From: Ctenosaura bakeri
Taxonomy: Eukaryota; Chordata; Lepidosauria; Squamata; Iguanidae
DNA length: 64,000 nucleotides
Reading direction: 5' to 3'
NCBI GenBank assembly: GCA_948474755.1
Contig: CAOLHI010000077.1
Location: 930,001-994,000, forward strand
Part shown: piece after piece, positions 41,846-52,765 of the stretch
Numbering within the stretch: position 1 is the first letter of the stretch
How the letters are laid out: each line of letters starts with the position of its first letter
Translations under genes and position numbers: made by a program
Notes under the pieces: generated by a model
The model's database searches: none
What the model was told of the DNA's origin: nothing
The model's input: the letters and a program-made list of their open reading frames with translations, nothing else

Positions 41846-43880
41846 TAAATCATGGCGTCATCATGAGCATAGGTATAAAAACTGAATTAGTTCCTGCTGC
41901 TAAACATATTTGCTTGGGAATAAGCACCATTTCTTTTTATTTTATTTTTTCAAAAAAACAAAAAGGATATCATGTATTTTTAAAGTTAAATAAAAAAACC
42001 CATCAGTAACTATGTACTTCTCAGTCCGATGGTCCCTAACTCTAACATTTTTTTCAATTAAAAAGAATGAAAAAGAAATAATGATGTGGTGAGCCAGATC
42101 AATTCTGGTAGTCCATTACACACTTGTGTTGATCCAAGTACTAAAGCCAGGCCTTTTTATGTCTGACTCTAATACCTGCTACTCTCAGGGTGTTATTTTG
42201 GGGCCTCCAGCACTTTGGGGCTCTGGATGTCAGCCTTCATTCCCCAGAACTTGAGAAAGTTACTGCTTTGTACAGTAGCTCCCAGAACCCGCAATTAGCA
42301 TAGCCACTGTCCATCTTGGCTAGGAGTTTTAGTCCAAAGAAAGTAATTCTTAACTTGCTGGGTCTTTTTTTTTTAATTGTTAGTACAAACTTGATATTTT
42401 CTCCATGGATGAACTGTCCACTCACTGCTGTTTTTCCTTCAAATGTTCTAAATGCTGATGTATAGGGAGATTACTTACCATCCAAGCACTTTGGTGCAAG
42501 TCCAACTTTTGCACCTCCCACTCTAAAAAATACAGGGCTGTAAACTGCCCCTCTTTTCCGTTGTTAGTCTCAGTTACATATGTCTGTAAATTCTCTTCTT
42601 TCTTGTTTAGAGCTTGGTCTTTTTTGTGACAGCTTGGCTGAACTTCGCTAACCTTACTAAAGGGGGAACCCTTCTCTACAATTCATTTCAGGACCAAGCC
42701 CCTTTGATGTCACAGCTGGCCCAAGTCATTTCATTTCCTCCTGCTCAAAATGTGAATGTGATGCAAAATGTTGGCAAGGTCTCCTTCTCTCCCTTCTCCC
42801 TGAAATGTAGCCAAGAGCACTGTTTTAGCTGGATGTTTGATTTGGCTTGGACTTATCCTGAACATCCAACTCAGCTTTGCTTTACTAGTAAGCTCTTGAT
42901 GCTTGTAGGTCCAGATCCAGCCACTAAAGGGACATCAACTTCTTTTGCCCTTTTCTTGCAGTAATAAAACAAAAGCTCCTCCATCTGTTTCCATTTTTGT
43001 CCATTATGGTTTTTACTCCACCCAGCTCCAAAATTAGTACTTTGCCTTCATGCTGCTTTCTACATTGTTTTTTAAAAGTACATTCTTAGTTACATCAGAA
43101 GCAGAGATGGAAAGTAGGAGGCAGCCCAAGAGACTACAATGGAATGATTACAGAGGGTTGCTTCCTTGCTGCACCTAGATTGCTTCTGTGTTAACCCTTT
43201 TTGCTGAAGTTATTGCTAATTTTTTTAAAAGTGAAACTCCTCATGATGTTGGTGCCAGATTGTTGATTCCAATGTTTTCTCTGCTATCCTCTTAGGATAT
43301 TTCAGGCCTGATTTGTGATGTCTTCTTTCAGCAATAAAATGTAGTTGGAGGACAAGCCTGTACAATGTGGGTAGGGAAGGTACAATTGTAGCTTTGGAGA
43401 TCTACTGTATCTTTAGTCAAAAACTTTCTAATTTACAGATTATACCTGATTTGTTGCTTCCTGTTCACAAACATTAGGAGAATGGCTATCTGGATTGGAT
43501 CCAGGTTGATCACCTAGTAATTGCCTCTTAAGTATTCAATCTCTGTTCTACAGTGAGGAAGTTATTAATTAATCTTATTTTTTTAGAATAGCTAAATAAG
43601 ACTATTTTGCTATTTTAAAAGGAGAGAATGTGTGTGTAATTAAATTCCTTTCAATGGTGATGAGCAGGAAGAAATAGAAGTTGTGAGCCCTAAAGGAGGA
43701 AGCTACTAATTAACACTGCAAAAGACCTCTGTTGAAAGAAGCTTATTTTGAGTAAGCACCATTGAACAAGAATGGACAAATTTAATCCTAAGAATTTATG
43801 CAGCTCCCCAAGATTGTTTTCGCAACCTTTGACTATTCAGACTTAAAAAGAAACCATGGTAAAAAATTGAGGATAGTTGT
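41846..43880. other. No gene seen; low-copy sequence
   Basis: No exon recognised in 2 kb. A plus frame of 116 codons at 42614-42964 has no known domain; TTTCTTGTTTAG and TTTTCTTGCAG at its ends resemble splice acceptors but no donor pairs with them. 42361-42376 is T-rich. Confidence 0.4.
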
Positions 43881-44092
43881 CTACTGCAGCAAAACAAAGA
43901 GTCTTGTGGCACTCTAAGGACTAAGTTTTACTGGGCATAGGGTTTTGCACATTCCAGTACACTTCATCAGATGCATGGCATAGCATGTATGGCTTGTGTA
44001 TTTGCATGGGTTGGAATCCATGAAAGCTTAGGCAATATAAAAAAATGTTATTCTTTGAGGTAACACAAGACTCTTTGTTGTTACTGTAGCAC
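43881..44092. mobile_element. MITE with about 29-bp terminal inverted repeats
   Basis: CTACTGCAGCAAAACAAAG and AGTCTTGTGGCACTCTAAGG at the left; GGTAACACAAGACTC and TTTGTTGTTACTGTAG inverted at the right. The CACTTCATCAGATGCATGG core is typical of a reptile repeat with 'ACAAAGAGTCTTGTGGCAC' ends. Superfamily not settled. Confidence 0.65.
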
Positions 44093-44456
44093 TGTAAATA
44101 ACTAGCCATGCTAGTTTTCCATTCTTTGTTTTTGAGAATTATTCTTCAGACATTTGATCCATTATGGTTTCATGTGTTTGTATGTATGTAGTCTGCTGCT
44201 CTGTTATTTTGCTAAAAGTAGAGATTACAAGGTCACCTGAATGTTTCTAATGGCCTATCCTTTCTTATGACTGAAGAATGAATACATTTAAATGTGCTGT
44301 TTCTAGCAGTGAGGACATAAAATATTCATCAAAACATGTGTGTGAATGTTGCTGCTTTCTCACTTGAGTGGACATTAGGGTTAGGAGAAGTGGTCTGGAA
44401 AAGTATTAGAAATGACCTCAAACTTCCCCTGGCATCTCAACCTCCATTGCTTAAAA

Positions 44457-44481
44457 AACAAACAAACAAACAAACAAAACA
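44457..44481. repeat. (CAAA)n simple repeat
   Basis: ACAAACAAACAAACAAACAA at the edge of the L1 fragment. Confidence 0.85.
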
Positions 44482-45060
44482 CAGGATGTTGTTCTTCCTT
44501 TTTCTTTTATTTACAAGACTGGCTAACATTTTAGATGACTTGTTTCCAAACTCATAATGATTCCTTTTGAGATAAAGTAATGATGCGTGAATTTTATCTG
44601 TATCCAACGCCATTAGATCACCTTTTCTAACAGAGAGCTCAGTTACTAGTTTAGTACTTTGACTGTTTTTATGCTGTCTGGAATAAGAAATCAATTTAAT
44701 AATTCTAGCTTCTTTTTGAAAATATGCTGATTCACTTATAAAACCACGTCTGAGAACAGCTTTTAGTGCATCCCATTTGATAGCACTATTTGTATCTGGG
44801 TGAACATTGTCTATGAAGTAATTGTTGATACCCATGTTGATCTTGGAGACAAGTGATTGGTTTGCTAACAAGCCTGTGTTTAGTCTCCACTTAGGTGCTG
44901 CACAACCTGCATTATTCCATATCCAGTTTGTGAGAGAGGAGCATGGTCTCATCTCCAGGGCACACCTGTGGAAATTTTCTCCATCTGTTCATATCTAGAG
45001 GGAGAAGCCAAAATATGGTCTATTTGGGAGTAGGGATCAAATCTTATTGAGAAATAAGTA
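44466..45060 (-). pseudogene. L1-type LINE ORF2 internal fragment (endonuclease end to RT linker)
   Basis: The minus strand first gives the end of the endonuclease domain (YSQIDHILAS near 45040; DHAPL near 44940, in which the SDH motif has lost its serine to a stop). An open frame of 171 codons follows (44952-44437) with WRLNTGLL, NVHPDTNSAIKWDALKAVLR, RKGDLMALDTDKIHASLLYL and YEFGNKSSKMLA, the L1 ORF2 linker before the RT domain. It lacks both the start of the endonuclease and the whole RT. An internal L1 piece without the 3' end is unusual and points to deletion or rearrangement after insertion. Confidence 0.8.
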
Positions 45061-45089
45061 TAACTTTTTAACTTCTATTTTTCTTTTTA

Positions 45090-45202
45090 ATGTTGTAATG
45101 TTTTAATTTGTACTGTTTGAATGGTAGCCGCCTTGAATCCCATTGCTGGGAGAAAGACAGGAAACAAATAAATAAAATAAATAAATAAAAATAAATAGAT
45201 AT
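45090..45202 (+). mobile_element. LINE 3' end with (AAAT)n tail
   Basis: TTGAATGGTAGCCGCCTTGA, ATCCCATTGCTGGGAGAAAG and then AAATAAATAAAATAAATAAA: an L2-type 3' terminus. Confidence 0.65.
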
Positions 45203-46573
45203 AATCTCTCTCTATCAGATGTTTTTTCTCTTTGAATATCAACCAACTGATCAACCCAAACAGATGAGCCTGTGCTGTGGAGCTTGTGCTAAATAGACAG
45301 TCATTCTGTCTTGACTGATGTCCATCACTATATTAGAATCACGTCCCCAGCAGCAATTCCACCTCTGCAAAATCCTCTAGTTGAGAGAACACACACACAC
45401 ATGTGTGTAAACATTTTTCACCCTGCATAAGAGCATAGCAGGAAAAGTCATGAGCATCTTGCCTGCTAGGATGCCCTTCACATGTATAAATCACCTGTCT
45501 GGATTCCAAAGGCTCAGAGTGCTTCCAAAAGGTAAGCCTGCAGCCAGAAGGATGACAGGGAATGCTGACCATTAATATCTAACTACGGTATTGTGAGAGT
45601 ATTGAGAACAAACAGTTGGCAAGTTGCTATGTACTTCCTTCCCAATACATAAAATCATAGATTTTAACAGTATTATGAATGGCATGCAGGAGTTGTAAAA
45701 GATGATGATGAACTTAACTTGTAAACAACCATCATGTCCAACAATAACTATAACCAAGAACATAATCAGCCCCAAGTTAGGAAGACTCCCCAGTTATGGG
45801 GTGTGTGATTGCCAGACCTAGTGGTCAGCTAACCTCAGAGGACAGTGGTGGGATTGAATTAAATTTAACAGTGAAAAGGCACACAGTCATTTTCAATGCC
45901 CCAGAATTACCCAACACAGGAGTAACAAAGTGGTCCAATTAGATATCTTTCCTCTTCTTTTTCACTTAAGCCAATTCCTATGTGGAGTCACATTTCTTAA
46001 TGTCTCTTCTCTCTCAAGCTTTCATCACTGATATCTCCTCAAACCCTTTAGGAGTTAGAATATCTAAGTTTTCATGTGTTTCCTGGAGAAAGAAAACTAA
46101 ACAGCCATTTTGGCTCACTCTAAACTACGCTCCCCCCACAACATCTCAACCAAAAGAGAAGATCTTTAAAAAAAATGTGAACAGATGGTAGAATAGGAAA
46201 CTCAGGCCAATATTTTTTTCTTATTTTTTGTCTAATATAGATTTTGGGGAGAGACTTCAGAAAGTTTCTGAGTACAATGACTAAGGGGAGCTAGACATGG
46301 GGCTAAAGCCAATGTTAGTCTTACTTGGAGCAGGTCTATTAAAGTTAATGGAACTTTTTAATCACAACCAATCCAAATTCCACTGATTCTATTGGGAATA
46401 ATCATGGGAGGTGGGCTAGGTTGAGAGATGGTGGCTGTCCTATGCATTTCCTGCTGAGAAGGGATTTAATTCTGGCCTTCTCATGCTTAGCTTGAGCCAC
46501 TGCATCATGCTGGTTGTCATCATGTGGAACACACTGGCTGAGACCCTACATCAAGCAGGTGGAACATGACTTT
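45203..46573. other. No gene seen; low-copy sequence
   Basis: A CACACACACATGTGTG tract lies at 45390-45406. 46330-46400 carries an old repeat motif (CTATTAAAGTTAATGGAAC). Nothing coding recognised. Confidence 0.4.
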
Positions 46574-46720
46574 GGCCATTTCCACACTAGACTGTTATAG
46601 TGCTATTATTCCACTTTCAACATGAGGCCTTGGGCCCCTCTCTAAACTGCAAACCTCAGGATTCCATAGGATGTTGAAAGTGAAATAATAGCACTGTAAC
46701 TGTCTGGTGCGGAAATGTCC
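46574..46720. mobile_element. PIF/Harbinger-like MITE with TTT duplication
   Basis: GGCCATTTCCACACTAGACT to GTCTGGTGCGGAAATGTCC; TTT on both sides (46571-46573; 46721-46723). Family core intact in both arms. Confidence 0.85.
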
Positions 46721-46924
46721 TTTTCATTCATAGCCTTAGGAAGCAATTGCTCAGTGTAACCTGTTTCATGAATTGCAGTGCTGCACAACCAGCATGGCAA
46801 TGTGCACTGTGCATTTGTGCAGAATGACACCACACACAGAACTCCAGTTCTGCAACCTTGAACTGAATTTGGCTGTATAAAGATGCACAAGCGCTTCCAT
46901 GAGGAACTTAAGTCTGCTTAAGAC

Positions 46925-47340
46925 ACAATTCAATGTGCAAGTTGTGACCTATAAAACCTTATATGGCTTAGTTCCAAACCATCTGAAAGATCTTATCTCC
47001 TTGTATGAACCTGTCAGAATCTTAAGATCCTCAAGGGAGAGTTTTCTTTCAGTCCCACCACTGTCATAGGCCCAACTGGTGATAACATGGGAGAGGTCCT
47101 TCTTGGTCGCTGCTTCCAGTAGGTAAATTGCCTTAGGCTGGCTTAACCTCTGCTCTCCTTTCACTAGCAGGCAAAGACCTTTTCATTCTAACAGGCATTT
47201 AATGATTAATTGGAAGCAGGCAGTTTTTTAAAAATAGTATGTATGGGCTATATTTTTTTACTTTATTGTTTTAAAAAGATTTTCCACTTGTAAAAATTTT
47301 AATGGCATTTTAATATGGTAACTTGTTTAATTGTGTTAAA
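46925..47340 (+). pseudogene. L2-type LINE C-terminal remnant
   Basis: A frame near 46940-47060 reads VTYKTLYGLVPNHLKDLISLYEPVRILRSS without a stop, the typical 'ALHGLAPSYLxDLI' segment of L2-type ORF2. A WSLLPVGKLP-like part follows, then AT-rich 3' UTR. The RT palm is absent. Confidence 0.75.
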
Positions 47341-47394
47341 GGGAAAAGTTGGTCATCATGACCAAGGTCACTTGCTTTAGGGGCCTACTTTAAA

Positions 47395-47840
47395 CCTAAG
47401 GGACTCAGTTTCCAGTTTCTATGTGTACAACTGTGAAAGCTGGACAGTGGAAAAAGCCAACAGGAAGAAAATCAAATGTGTGAAATGTGTGCTGGAGGAG
47501 AGTTTTATGGATACCCTGGACTGCTAAAAAGACTAATGAATGGGCCCAAAAGTAAATCAAGCCATAATTCTCCGTAGAAGCCAAGATAACTAAATTACAG
47601 CTGTCGTACTTTGGCCATATCATGAGAAGACATGACTCACTAGAAAAGACAATAACACTTGGTAAAGTAGAAGGCAGTAGGAAAAGAGGAAGACCACATT
47701 ACAGATGAGTGAATTCAGTCAAGGAAGACACATCCCTAAATCTGCAAGACCAGAGCAGATGATAGGGTGGTTGGTGATCAGATGACTTCGAAGTCTCTTG
47801 TTCATAGGGTTGACAGAAGCTAAAGTTGACTTGATTGCAG
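47395..47840 (+). pseudogene. RTE/Bov-B-like LINE ORF2 C-terminal remnant
   Basis: Frames read VYNCESWTVEKANRKKIK near 47415-47475 and LQLSYFGHIMRRHDSLEKTI near 47600-47660, followed by TLGKVEGSRKRGRP near 47660-47700. These are the C-terminal landmarks of RTE-clade ORF2 (the 'GCESWT..', 'FGH..R' and 'GRRRRGRP' blocks). Stops and shifts interrupt them. Bov-B elements are abundant in squamates and supply the tail of Sauria SINEs, which fits the SINE at 23917. Confidence 0.7.
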
Positions 47841-47869
47841 TTAACAACTACAGGAAGGAGCCCAAATAT

Positions 47870-48005
47870 CCTAAAGGCACTAGATCCTGTTTGATCTTTA
47901 AGCAGAATAAGCTCTGGTTAGTATTTGGACAGGAGACCACCAATGAATAGCAGGTGCTGTAGTCTATATTTGAGCAGACGGAATTGACAAAATCACCTCC
48001 AACCC
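47870..48005 (+). mobile_element. 5S rRNA-derived SINE
   Basis: TTTGATCTTTAAGCAGAATA, AGCTCTGGTTAGTATTTGGA and CAGGAGACCACCAATGAATA follow the 5S order (box A, intermediate element, box C). AGGTGCTGTAGTCTATATTT then GGAATTGACAAAATCACCTC leads into the SINE body. Strongly diverged; the polymerase III promoter boxes are damaged. Confidence 0.75.
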
Positions 48006-48374
48006 ATAATGTTTAAATATTCTTCTAGAGCTAAGATTTCAAATAATACTCACAAGAAAGGAGTCTAACTTTAAAGCTACAAAAGCCTAAATTCTAAAAC
48101 AGTTTGTATTCAATGCTCTAAAACCAATGAGCTGGTATTTGGCTACTCCTAGGATGGAGTTTTCTTCTTCTCCCCTTCTCCACACACCCTGAAGCCCTTC
48201 CTGCTACTCCAACCTGGGTGGTCTCCTAGCAGTCTAGAATAGCTTTCAGGATAGATGGGGGCTACAGTGGGAAGGGGAGAATGTCCCCTCTCAAGTACCA
48301 CTGACAGAAGGAGGAGTGGACCATAGCACAACCTCTTCTGAGTCTGATATGCGGTGGGCATAGTAATTTTAATT

Positions 48375-48572
48375 GAACTGATGTAGTTTGAATTTAAGTC
48401 GTTTCTGACTTATGGCAATCCTAAGGCAAGCTACTGTGGGTTTTTCTTGGCAAGATTTTTTCTCAGAGGGGTTTTCCATTGCCTTTCTCTGAGGTTGAGA
48501 GTGCATGGCTGAGCGATATTTGTACCGTGGCCTATAGTTCAATACTCATACCACTACACCACCCTAGCTGTG
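48375..48572 (-). mobile_element. tRNA-derived SINE, antisense
   Basis: The plus strand shows the inverse of the family: AAGTCGTTTCTGACTTATGG, CAATCCTAAGGCAAGC, TTTTTCTTGGCAAGATTTTT, GGTTTTCCATTGCCTTTCTC and ACTCATACCACTACACCACC. Confidence 0.85.
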
Positions 48573-48589
48573 AAATGCTAGAGGGTGTA

Positions 48590-48710
48590 TGTGAGAGCAT
48601 AACTTCTACTGGGTTACCTGGGGTTTTCTATGGTTGAGAGGGGATTTGAATCCTGGTTTCTCACAGTCCTAATTCAACACTCAAACTGCTACACCATCCT
48701 AGCTTGAATA
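48590..48710 (-). mobile_element. tRNA-derived SINE, 5' part, antisense
   Basis: GATTTGAATCCTGGTTTCTC then TTCAACACTCAAACTGCTAC is the inverted tRNA head, with an intact box B-like GATTCAAATCC on the minus strand. The body is short. Confidence 0.75.
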
Positions 48711-48839
48711 AATATTATGGAGCTTAAAATTGTATCCATAAGCACTGACAAAAGATTCAGAAGAAAAATTCCATAGAAAATAAGCAAGCACTGCTGGCTG
48801 GGAATTAAATACACATCTATTAGTGAGTAAAGAGTAGGG

Positions 48840-49012
48840 TTCCATTCCACTGGACTATGACCCTGGAGATCAGGGTTTGAATCCCCCCTTGGCCATGGAA
48901 ACCCACCTTGGGACCTTGGCACATCACACACTCTCAGCCCCAGAAAACCCTGTGATAGGTTCACCTTAGAGGTGCCAAAAATCAGAAATGAAGGCACACA
49001 ACAGTGATTTTT
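48840..49012 (+). mobile_element. tRNA-derived SINE
   Basis: ATCAGGGTTTGAATCCCCCC (box B region), GGCACATCACACACTCTCAG, CCCCAGAAAACCCTGTGATA, GGTTCACCTTAGAGGTGCC and GAAATGAAGGCACACAACAG. Confidence 0.85.
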
Positions 49013-49214
49013 TTAAAATTTTATATTGTATATCTGTCATATTTTTTTCAAATGAACATCGGACAACATAGCTGGATCTCCCTTGTCCATTTCGGCCTCC
49101 TAGCAGTCTTCTGAGGTAGGTCAGGCTGACAGATGATGATCAAAGATACCTTTGACACAGTGGTAATCTTCATGGATGAACAGAGCTAAACCTAGTTGTG
49201 CTTAGTGTTAGTCC

Positions 49215-49315
49215 AACACTGTATCTCAAGCTTTCTCCAACCTCCTTGTGGGTGTTTGAGACTCCAGGTCCCATCACCCTCAGCCAGCATGGCCAGTGGT
49301 CAGAAATGAAGGGAA
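49215..49315. mobile_element. Old palindromic MITE (AGCCAGCATGGCCA family)
   Basis: GAGACTCCAGGTCCCATCAC then CCTCAGCCAGCATGGCCAGT, the family core also at 15483, 50275, 52140 and 61990. Ends decayed. Confidence 0.5.
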
Positions 49316-49539
49316 AGGTAGCCCCAGAATTTGTCAGCCTTGCATCTTGTTGCAATATGCAATGTTCCTACTTGAAGGAATAAGATGATATCCAAATTTG
49401 CTCTATAAAGAAGTGAAATCTTCCTGACTTCCGTTTGTTATTTCACAGGTCTTTTTAAAATAATGCAATTCATCCTAAATTTTAGGATCAACAGAGGAAA
49501 AAAACACTCGAAGGAGAAGCTAGGGTGATGCGTTCCCCA

Positions 49540-50000
49540 TCTTTTCTATCTCAGTCTATTACAACAAAATAATGGAATCGATCTGTTCAGTTCTTCTTGC
49601 CCCCCAGGGGAAAAGCAAATTGAGAATCTTTTGTGATGTCCCTGAGATGGTCAGATTAATTTAATAATCCTGTTTTGTTATCTTTCTCCTTCATTTCCTT
49701 GTACTCTGGCTAACTCAGTAAAGCCTCACTTCTCTAATTGAAATCCATCCATGGACTTGAGTTTGTCCGTGCTTACAGGTCTTGTGCTGTAATTGTTTGT
49801 TTGGTGGAGAAATTAATCTCCTTGGAGCAAGGCAGACCTAATTACCAATCCCAGCGGAAATGGCTGGGTTTACTGCTGCTGCTGGCATGCGCAGCTGGCG
49901 GGCAGGCATGCCATGCAATTAATCCTTTTGGAAAAAGGTTTAAATCTGCTTCATATGGGATCCAGCAACAAATCTATTTTATTGTCCAGCATCTCAAGAA
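49540..50000. promoter_or_regulatory. Candidate conserved non-coding element
   Basis: A repeat-free block with TTAATTTAATAATCC, CTGTAATTGTTTG, AATTAATC and CTAATTACC motifs and balanced composition, unlike the repeat mosaic around it. A frame of 89 codons at 49738-50007 has no known domain. Inference by texture only. Confidence 0.3.
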
Positions 50001-50274
50001 GGCTTAAATGGCAGACCCATGACAACAACAACAAAAAGGGGGGGTTAATCCTTTCCCCCTGTGCCATGGTACTGAGGGACATCCCCTACCCTGACAGGGA
50101 CAGCCCATAATGTGTTGCTGGCTGAGACAAAGTACAAAGAGGTACCCTGCTCCATTCCATGGAAAGAAGACAATTGGATCAACAATTGACTCTTCCTTTG
50201 ACACAATGACAATGGGACTGCATCCCCCAGCTCAGCCCAGAACACCCTTAGAGAAGAGTGAGCATCTGTAACCC

Positions 50275-50352
50275 TTCACATTGTTTGACTGCAGTTCCCA
50301 TTATCCCTCACCTGATAGGTTGATAGGAACTGTAGGCCTCAAACATCTGGAG
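50275..50352. mobile_element. Old palindromic MITE fragment (AGCCAGCATGGCCA family)
   Basis: TTTGACTGCAGTTCCCATTA and the inverted AGGAACTGTAGGCCTCAAAC with CATCTGGAGCATGAC. Confidence 0.45.
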
Positions 50353-50701
50353 CATGACAGCTGTCCATGGTTAGCATGGAGGATGCAAGACTGTATGATG
50401 TGACACACACTGATCTATCCTCTAAAAAGGAGTGGTGAAGGGGAAGCTCAAGAGGAATGGCTGTGGGACACCACCACCATCTCTCAGTATTTGCCATCTG
50501 GGGGAGTTGCTTCACTTTACCTAATGGGGCAGCCAGTTTTACTCTCCCAGCTGCTATTTCCACCTAGAGAGAAACTACGATCGGCAATAACAGAGGCTTC
50601 CTTGTTGAGGGAAAAGGCAAGTTTGGGTGTAGCAATTTTTGCTAGAATGAGGTGCATATATGTGCAGTGGCAATTCCCTTCATGTTTGCCACAGATTCTT
50701 A

Positions 50702-50909
50702 GGCCATTTCTGAGCTACACTGTTATGGTGCTATCATTCCACTTTTAACATCCTATGGAATTCAAGGGCTGGTAGCTTACTAAGGCCAAAGAGCTCTCTG
50801 GCTGAGAATTCTAAATGCCTCCCCACTCCACTAAACTGCAAACTCTGAGATTCCATAAGATGTTGAAAATGGAATAATAGCACTATAACAATGTAGTGTG
50901 GAAATGGCC
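50702..50909. mobile_element. PIF/Harbinger-like MITE with TTA duplication
   Basis: GGCCATTTCTGAGCTACACT to TGTAGTGTGGAAATGGCC; TTA on both sides (50699-50701; 50910-50912), the canonical target. 208 bp with the long-form interior (GAGCTCTCTGGCTGAGAATT). Confidence 0.9.
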
Positions 50910-50912
50910 TTA

Positions 50913-51290
50913 GTGTTGGAAGGGACCACAAGGGCCATCTAGTCCTACTCCCGGTCAACTAAGGAACTCCTGAAAGATACCCATCCAACCTCTGTTTAAA
51001 GACCTCCAAATTAGGAGAGTCCATCACCCTCTGAGACAAGTTATTCCATTGTGGAACATCTCTTACAGCAACTAATGTCCTCCTAATATTTAGGTGGAAT
51101 ATATTAGCTTGTAAATTGAAATCTATTGGATCCATTGTTGCCTCTGGAAGATAGAAAAACAAGCCCACTCCATCTTCTAAGTAACATCCCTTCAAATATT
51201 TACAGATGGCTATCATGTCACCTTTGTATCTTCTATTCTCCAGGCTAAAAATACCCATCTCTCCTGGTTCGGTCCTAATCATATCCCCTC
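50913..51290 (-). mobile_element. CR1 LINE 3' end, antisense
   Basis: GTGTTGGAAGGGACCACAAG, CATCTAGTCCTACTCCCG, AACCTCTGTTTAAAGACCTC, GGCTATCATGTCACC and CTTCTATTCTCCAGGC are the reverse complement of the CR1 3' end. A minus frame of 107 codons (51282-50959) spans it with the C-terminal CR1 pattern (VPQWNNLSQRVMDSPNLEVF) and is interrupted only by its own stop. Confidence 0.88.
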
Positions 51291-51297
51291 AATGTTT

Positions 51298-51478
51298 ATT
51301 CTAAACTTTTTTTCCCATGCAATGAATATTCAGAGCTGGTTTTGCCAGTTCCTTCCTCTGAAATATTGCCTATAACACCTGGCATTCATTGGTCTCCCAT
51401 CCAAGGACTAACTAGTGCTGACCCTGCTTAGCTTCCAAGATCAGATGGAATCTTTTGCCTTTAGGGTGTTTAGGATAA
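51298..51478 (-). mobile_element. 5S rRNA-derived SINE, antisense
   Basis: The minus strand reads GATCTTGGAAGCTAAGCAGG, GTTAGTCCTTGGATGGGAGA and CCAATGAATGCCAGGTGTTA (5S box A to box C), then GGAAGGAACTGGCAAAACCA and GCTCTGAATATTCATTGCAT. The head keeps good promoter-box similarity; the body is the same as at 19886. Confidence 0.9.
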
Positions 51479-52135
51479 ATGTTTTCTCCAAAAGACCTGT
51501 TGAGTGCATGCACATCTTGAGTCACCCATTTATTCAGGGTTTGCTGTGTGTGGCTAAAGAGGATCTTTTGAAAGTTTTTAGCCATGAATTAATGGATCCA
51601 TACTTATTGTTATGGAAACAGGCATAATGAAATATTTAAAATACAGCTGATTGTTGATCCAAAGGGATGCATGTTGAACCTTGCCCAGTCTTTTGAATCT
51701 GTAAAATCGTTTGCATCCCACCTTTGTATTTATTGATGCAGCTAGACCCATTTGGGAGAAGGTTTGAAAATGTTAGTCTCAAGTCACACTGACTAACAGC
51801 AAACTGGGATTTACTCAAGCCCTTTATGTGAACTTGCTGTTCCAGTTATAATTTCCAGGAAATTTATCAGGTAGGGAAAATATTGACAGTCTAGATGTCA
51901 AATAATTCTGATGATAAGCATGATGATTTAAATGTTTTATGAAGAACTTTAATCAATAATAGAATCTATGTAGTTGTTTTAGTGTTTTGTCTCATATAGT
52001 TAGAAGTTGTTTTATATTTTGCACATTTATATGAAAATGTAGAAAGGGAGATAATCCTTGTGACTGAGGCAGAACTCAAAATTGGGTAATTTTTTAGTAA
52101 TTGTTTTTAACATTTATGTGGTCCTCATAAAGGAG
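51479..52135. other. No gene seen
   Basis: Low-copy, AT-rich toward 51900-52120. No exon or named repeat. Confidence 0.4.
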
Positions 52136-52139
52136 GGGT

Positions 52140-52252
52140 GAAACCATGTGGCTCTTCAGATGTTGTTGCATTGCAGTTCCCAGCAGCCCTGGCCAGCATG
52201 GTCAGTGATGAGGAATGCTGGGAGCTGCAGTTCAGAAATATCTTGAGATTTT
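52140..52252. mobile_element. Old palindromic MITE (AGCCAGCATGGCCA family), best copy
   Basis: CATGTGGCTCTTCAGATGTT, TTGCATTGCAGTTCCCAGCA, CCCTGGCCAGCATGGTCAGT and the inverted AATGCTGGGAGCTGCAGTTC: a 110-bp hairpin-like element. Confidence 0.6.
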
Positions 52253-52544
52253 GCTAGGACCAATAAAATGTAATGAAAACTGTGTGAGCTTTTTTTATTT
52301 TGAATCAGAATTGTTCAACTGGTAAGATACTACCAAAAGCTAGGGAGATGGAAAGGAAAAGAAATATTCTATTGGCCATTGTATATCTCTGTAGCTGCGA
52401 GACGAACTCTACAGGCTCAGTGAAGAGGTGTTGTCTGTTGGGAATCTGTTCCCATCTGTTGGGAAATTACATCACTATAAGCTGACTTATGACTGCATAA
52501 TGTACAATTGCGCCATTGTGAAATATTCATATTCTCGGGAGGGG

Positions 52545-52765
52545 AGAGGAGATGTACCTATGCCATTGGGACATGGTGCAAATAGATCCAGCAGTAGAGC
52601 TGTGGTCCAACAGTCCTAATGTACAACATATCCTATTGCGCAACAATCCTGATGCACAATTTTTTCCCATTGCACAATGTGTTCCGATGTACAACATGTC
52701 CCACTGTTCAATGGGAGCCATGGTTATACAATGGGACATCTTGCATGGTGCCCCATGGTTTGTTG
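52545..52765. repeat. Quasi-repeat of short palindromic hexamer-like words
   Basis: Words of the type ATGTACAACAT, TTGCGCAACAA, GATGCACAAT, CATTGCACAATG and TGTACAACATG recur about every 20-24 bases, separated by CCTATTG/CCCATTG/CCCACTG. The units are too degenerate for a standard microsatellite and unlike other repeats here. Confidence 0.55.

Noticed and set aside
42614..42964. Plus-strand frame of 116 codons between two acceptor-like sites
   Set aside because: No known domain, no donor site or neighbouring exon, and no codon-usage contrast that I could establish.
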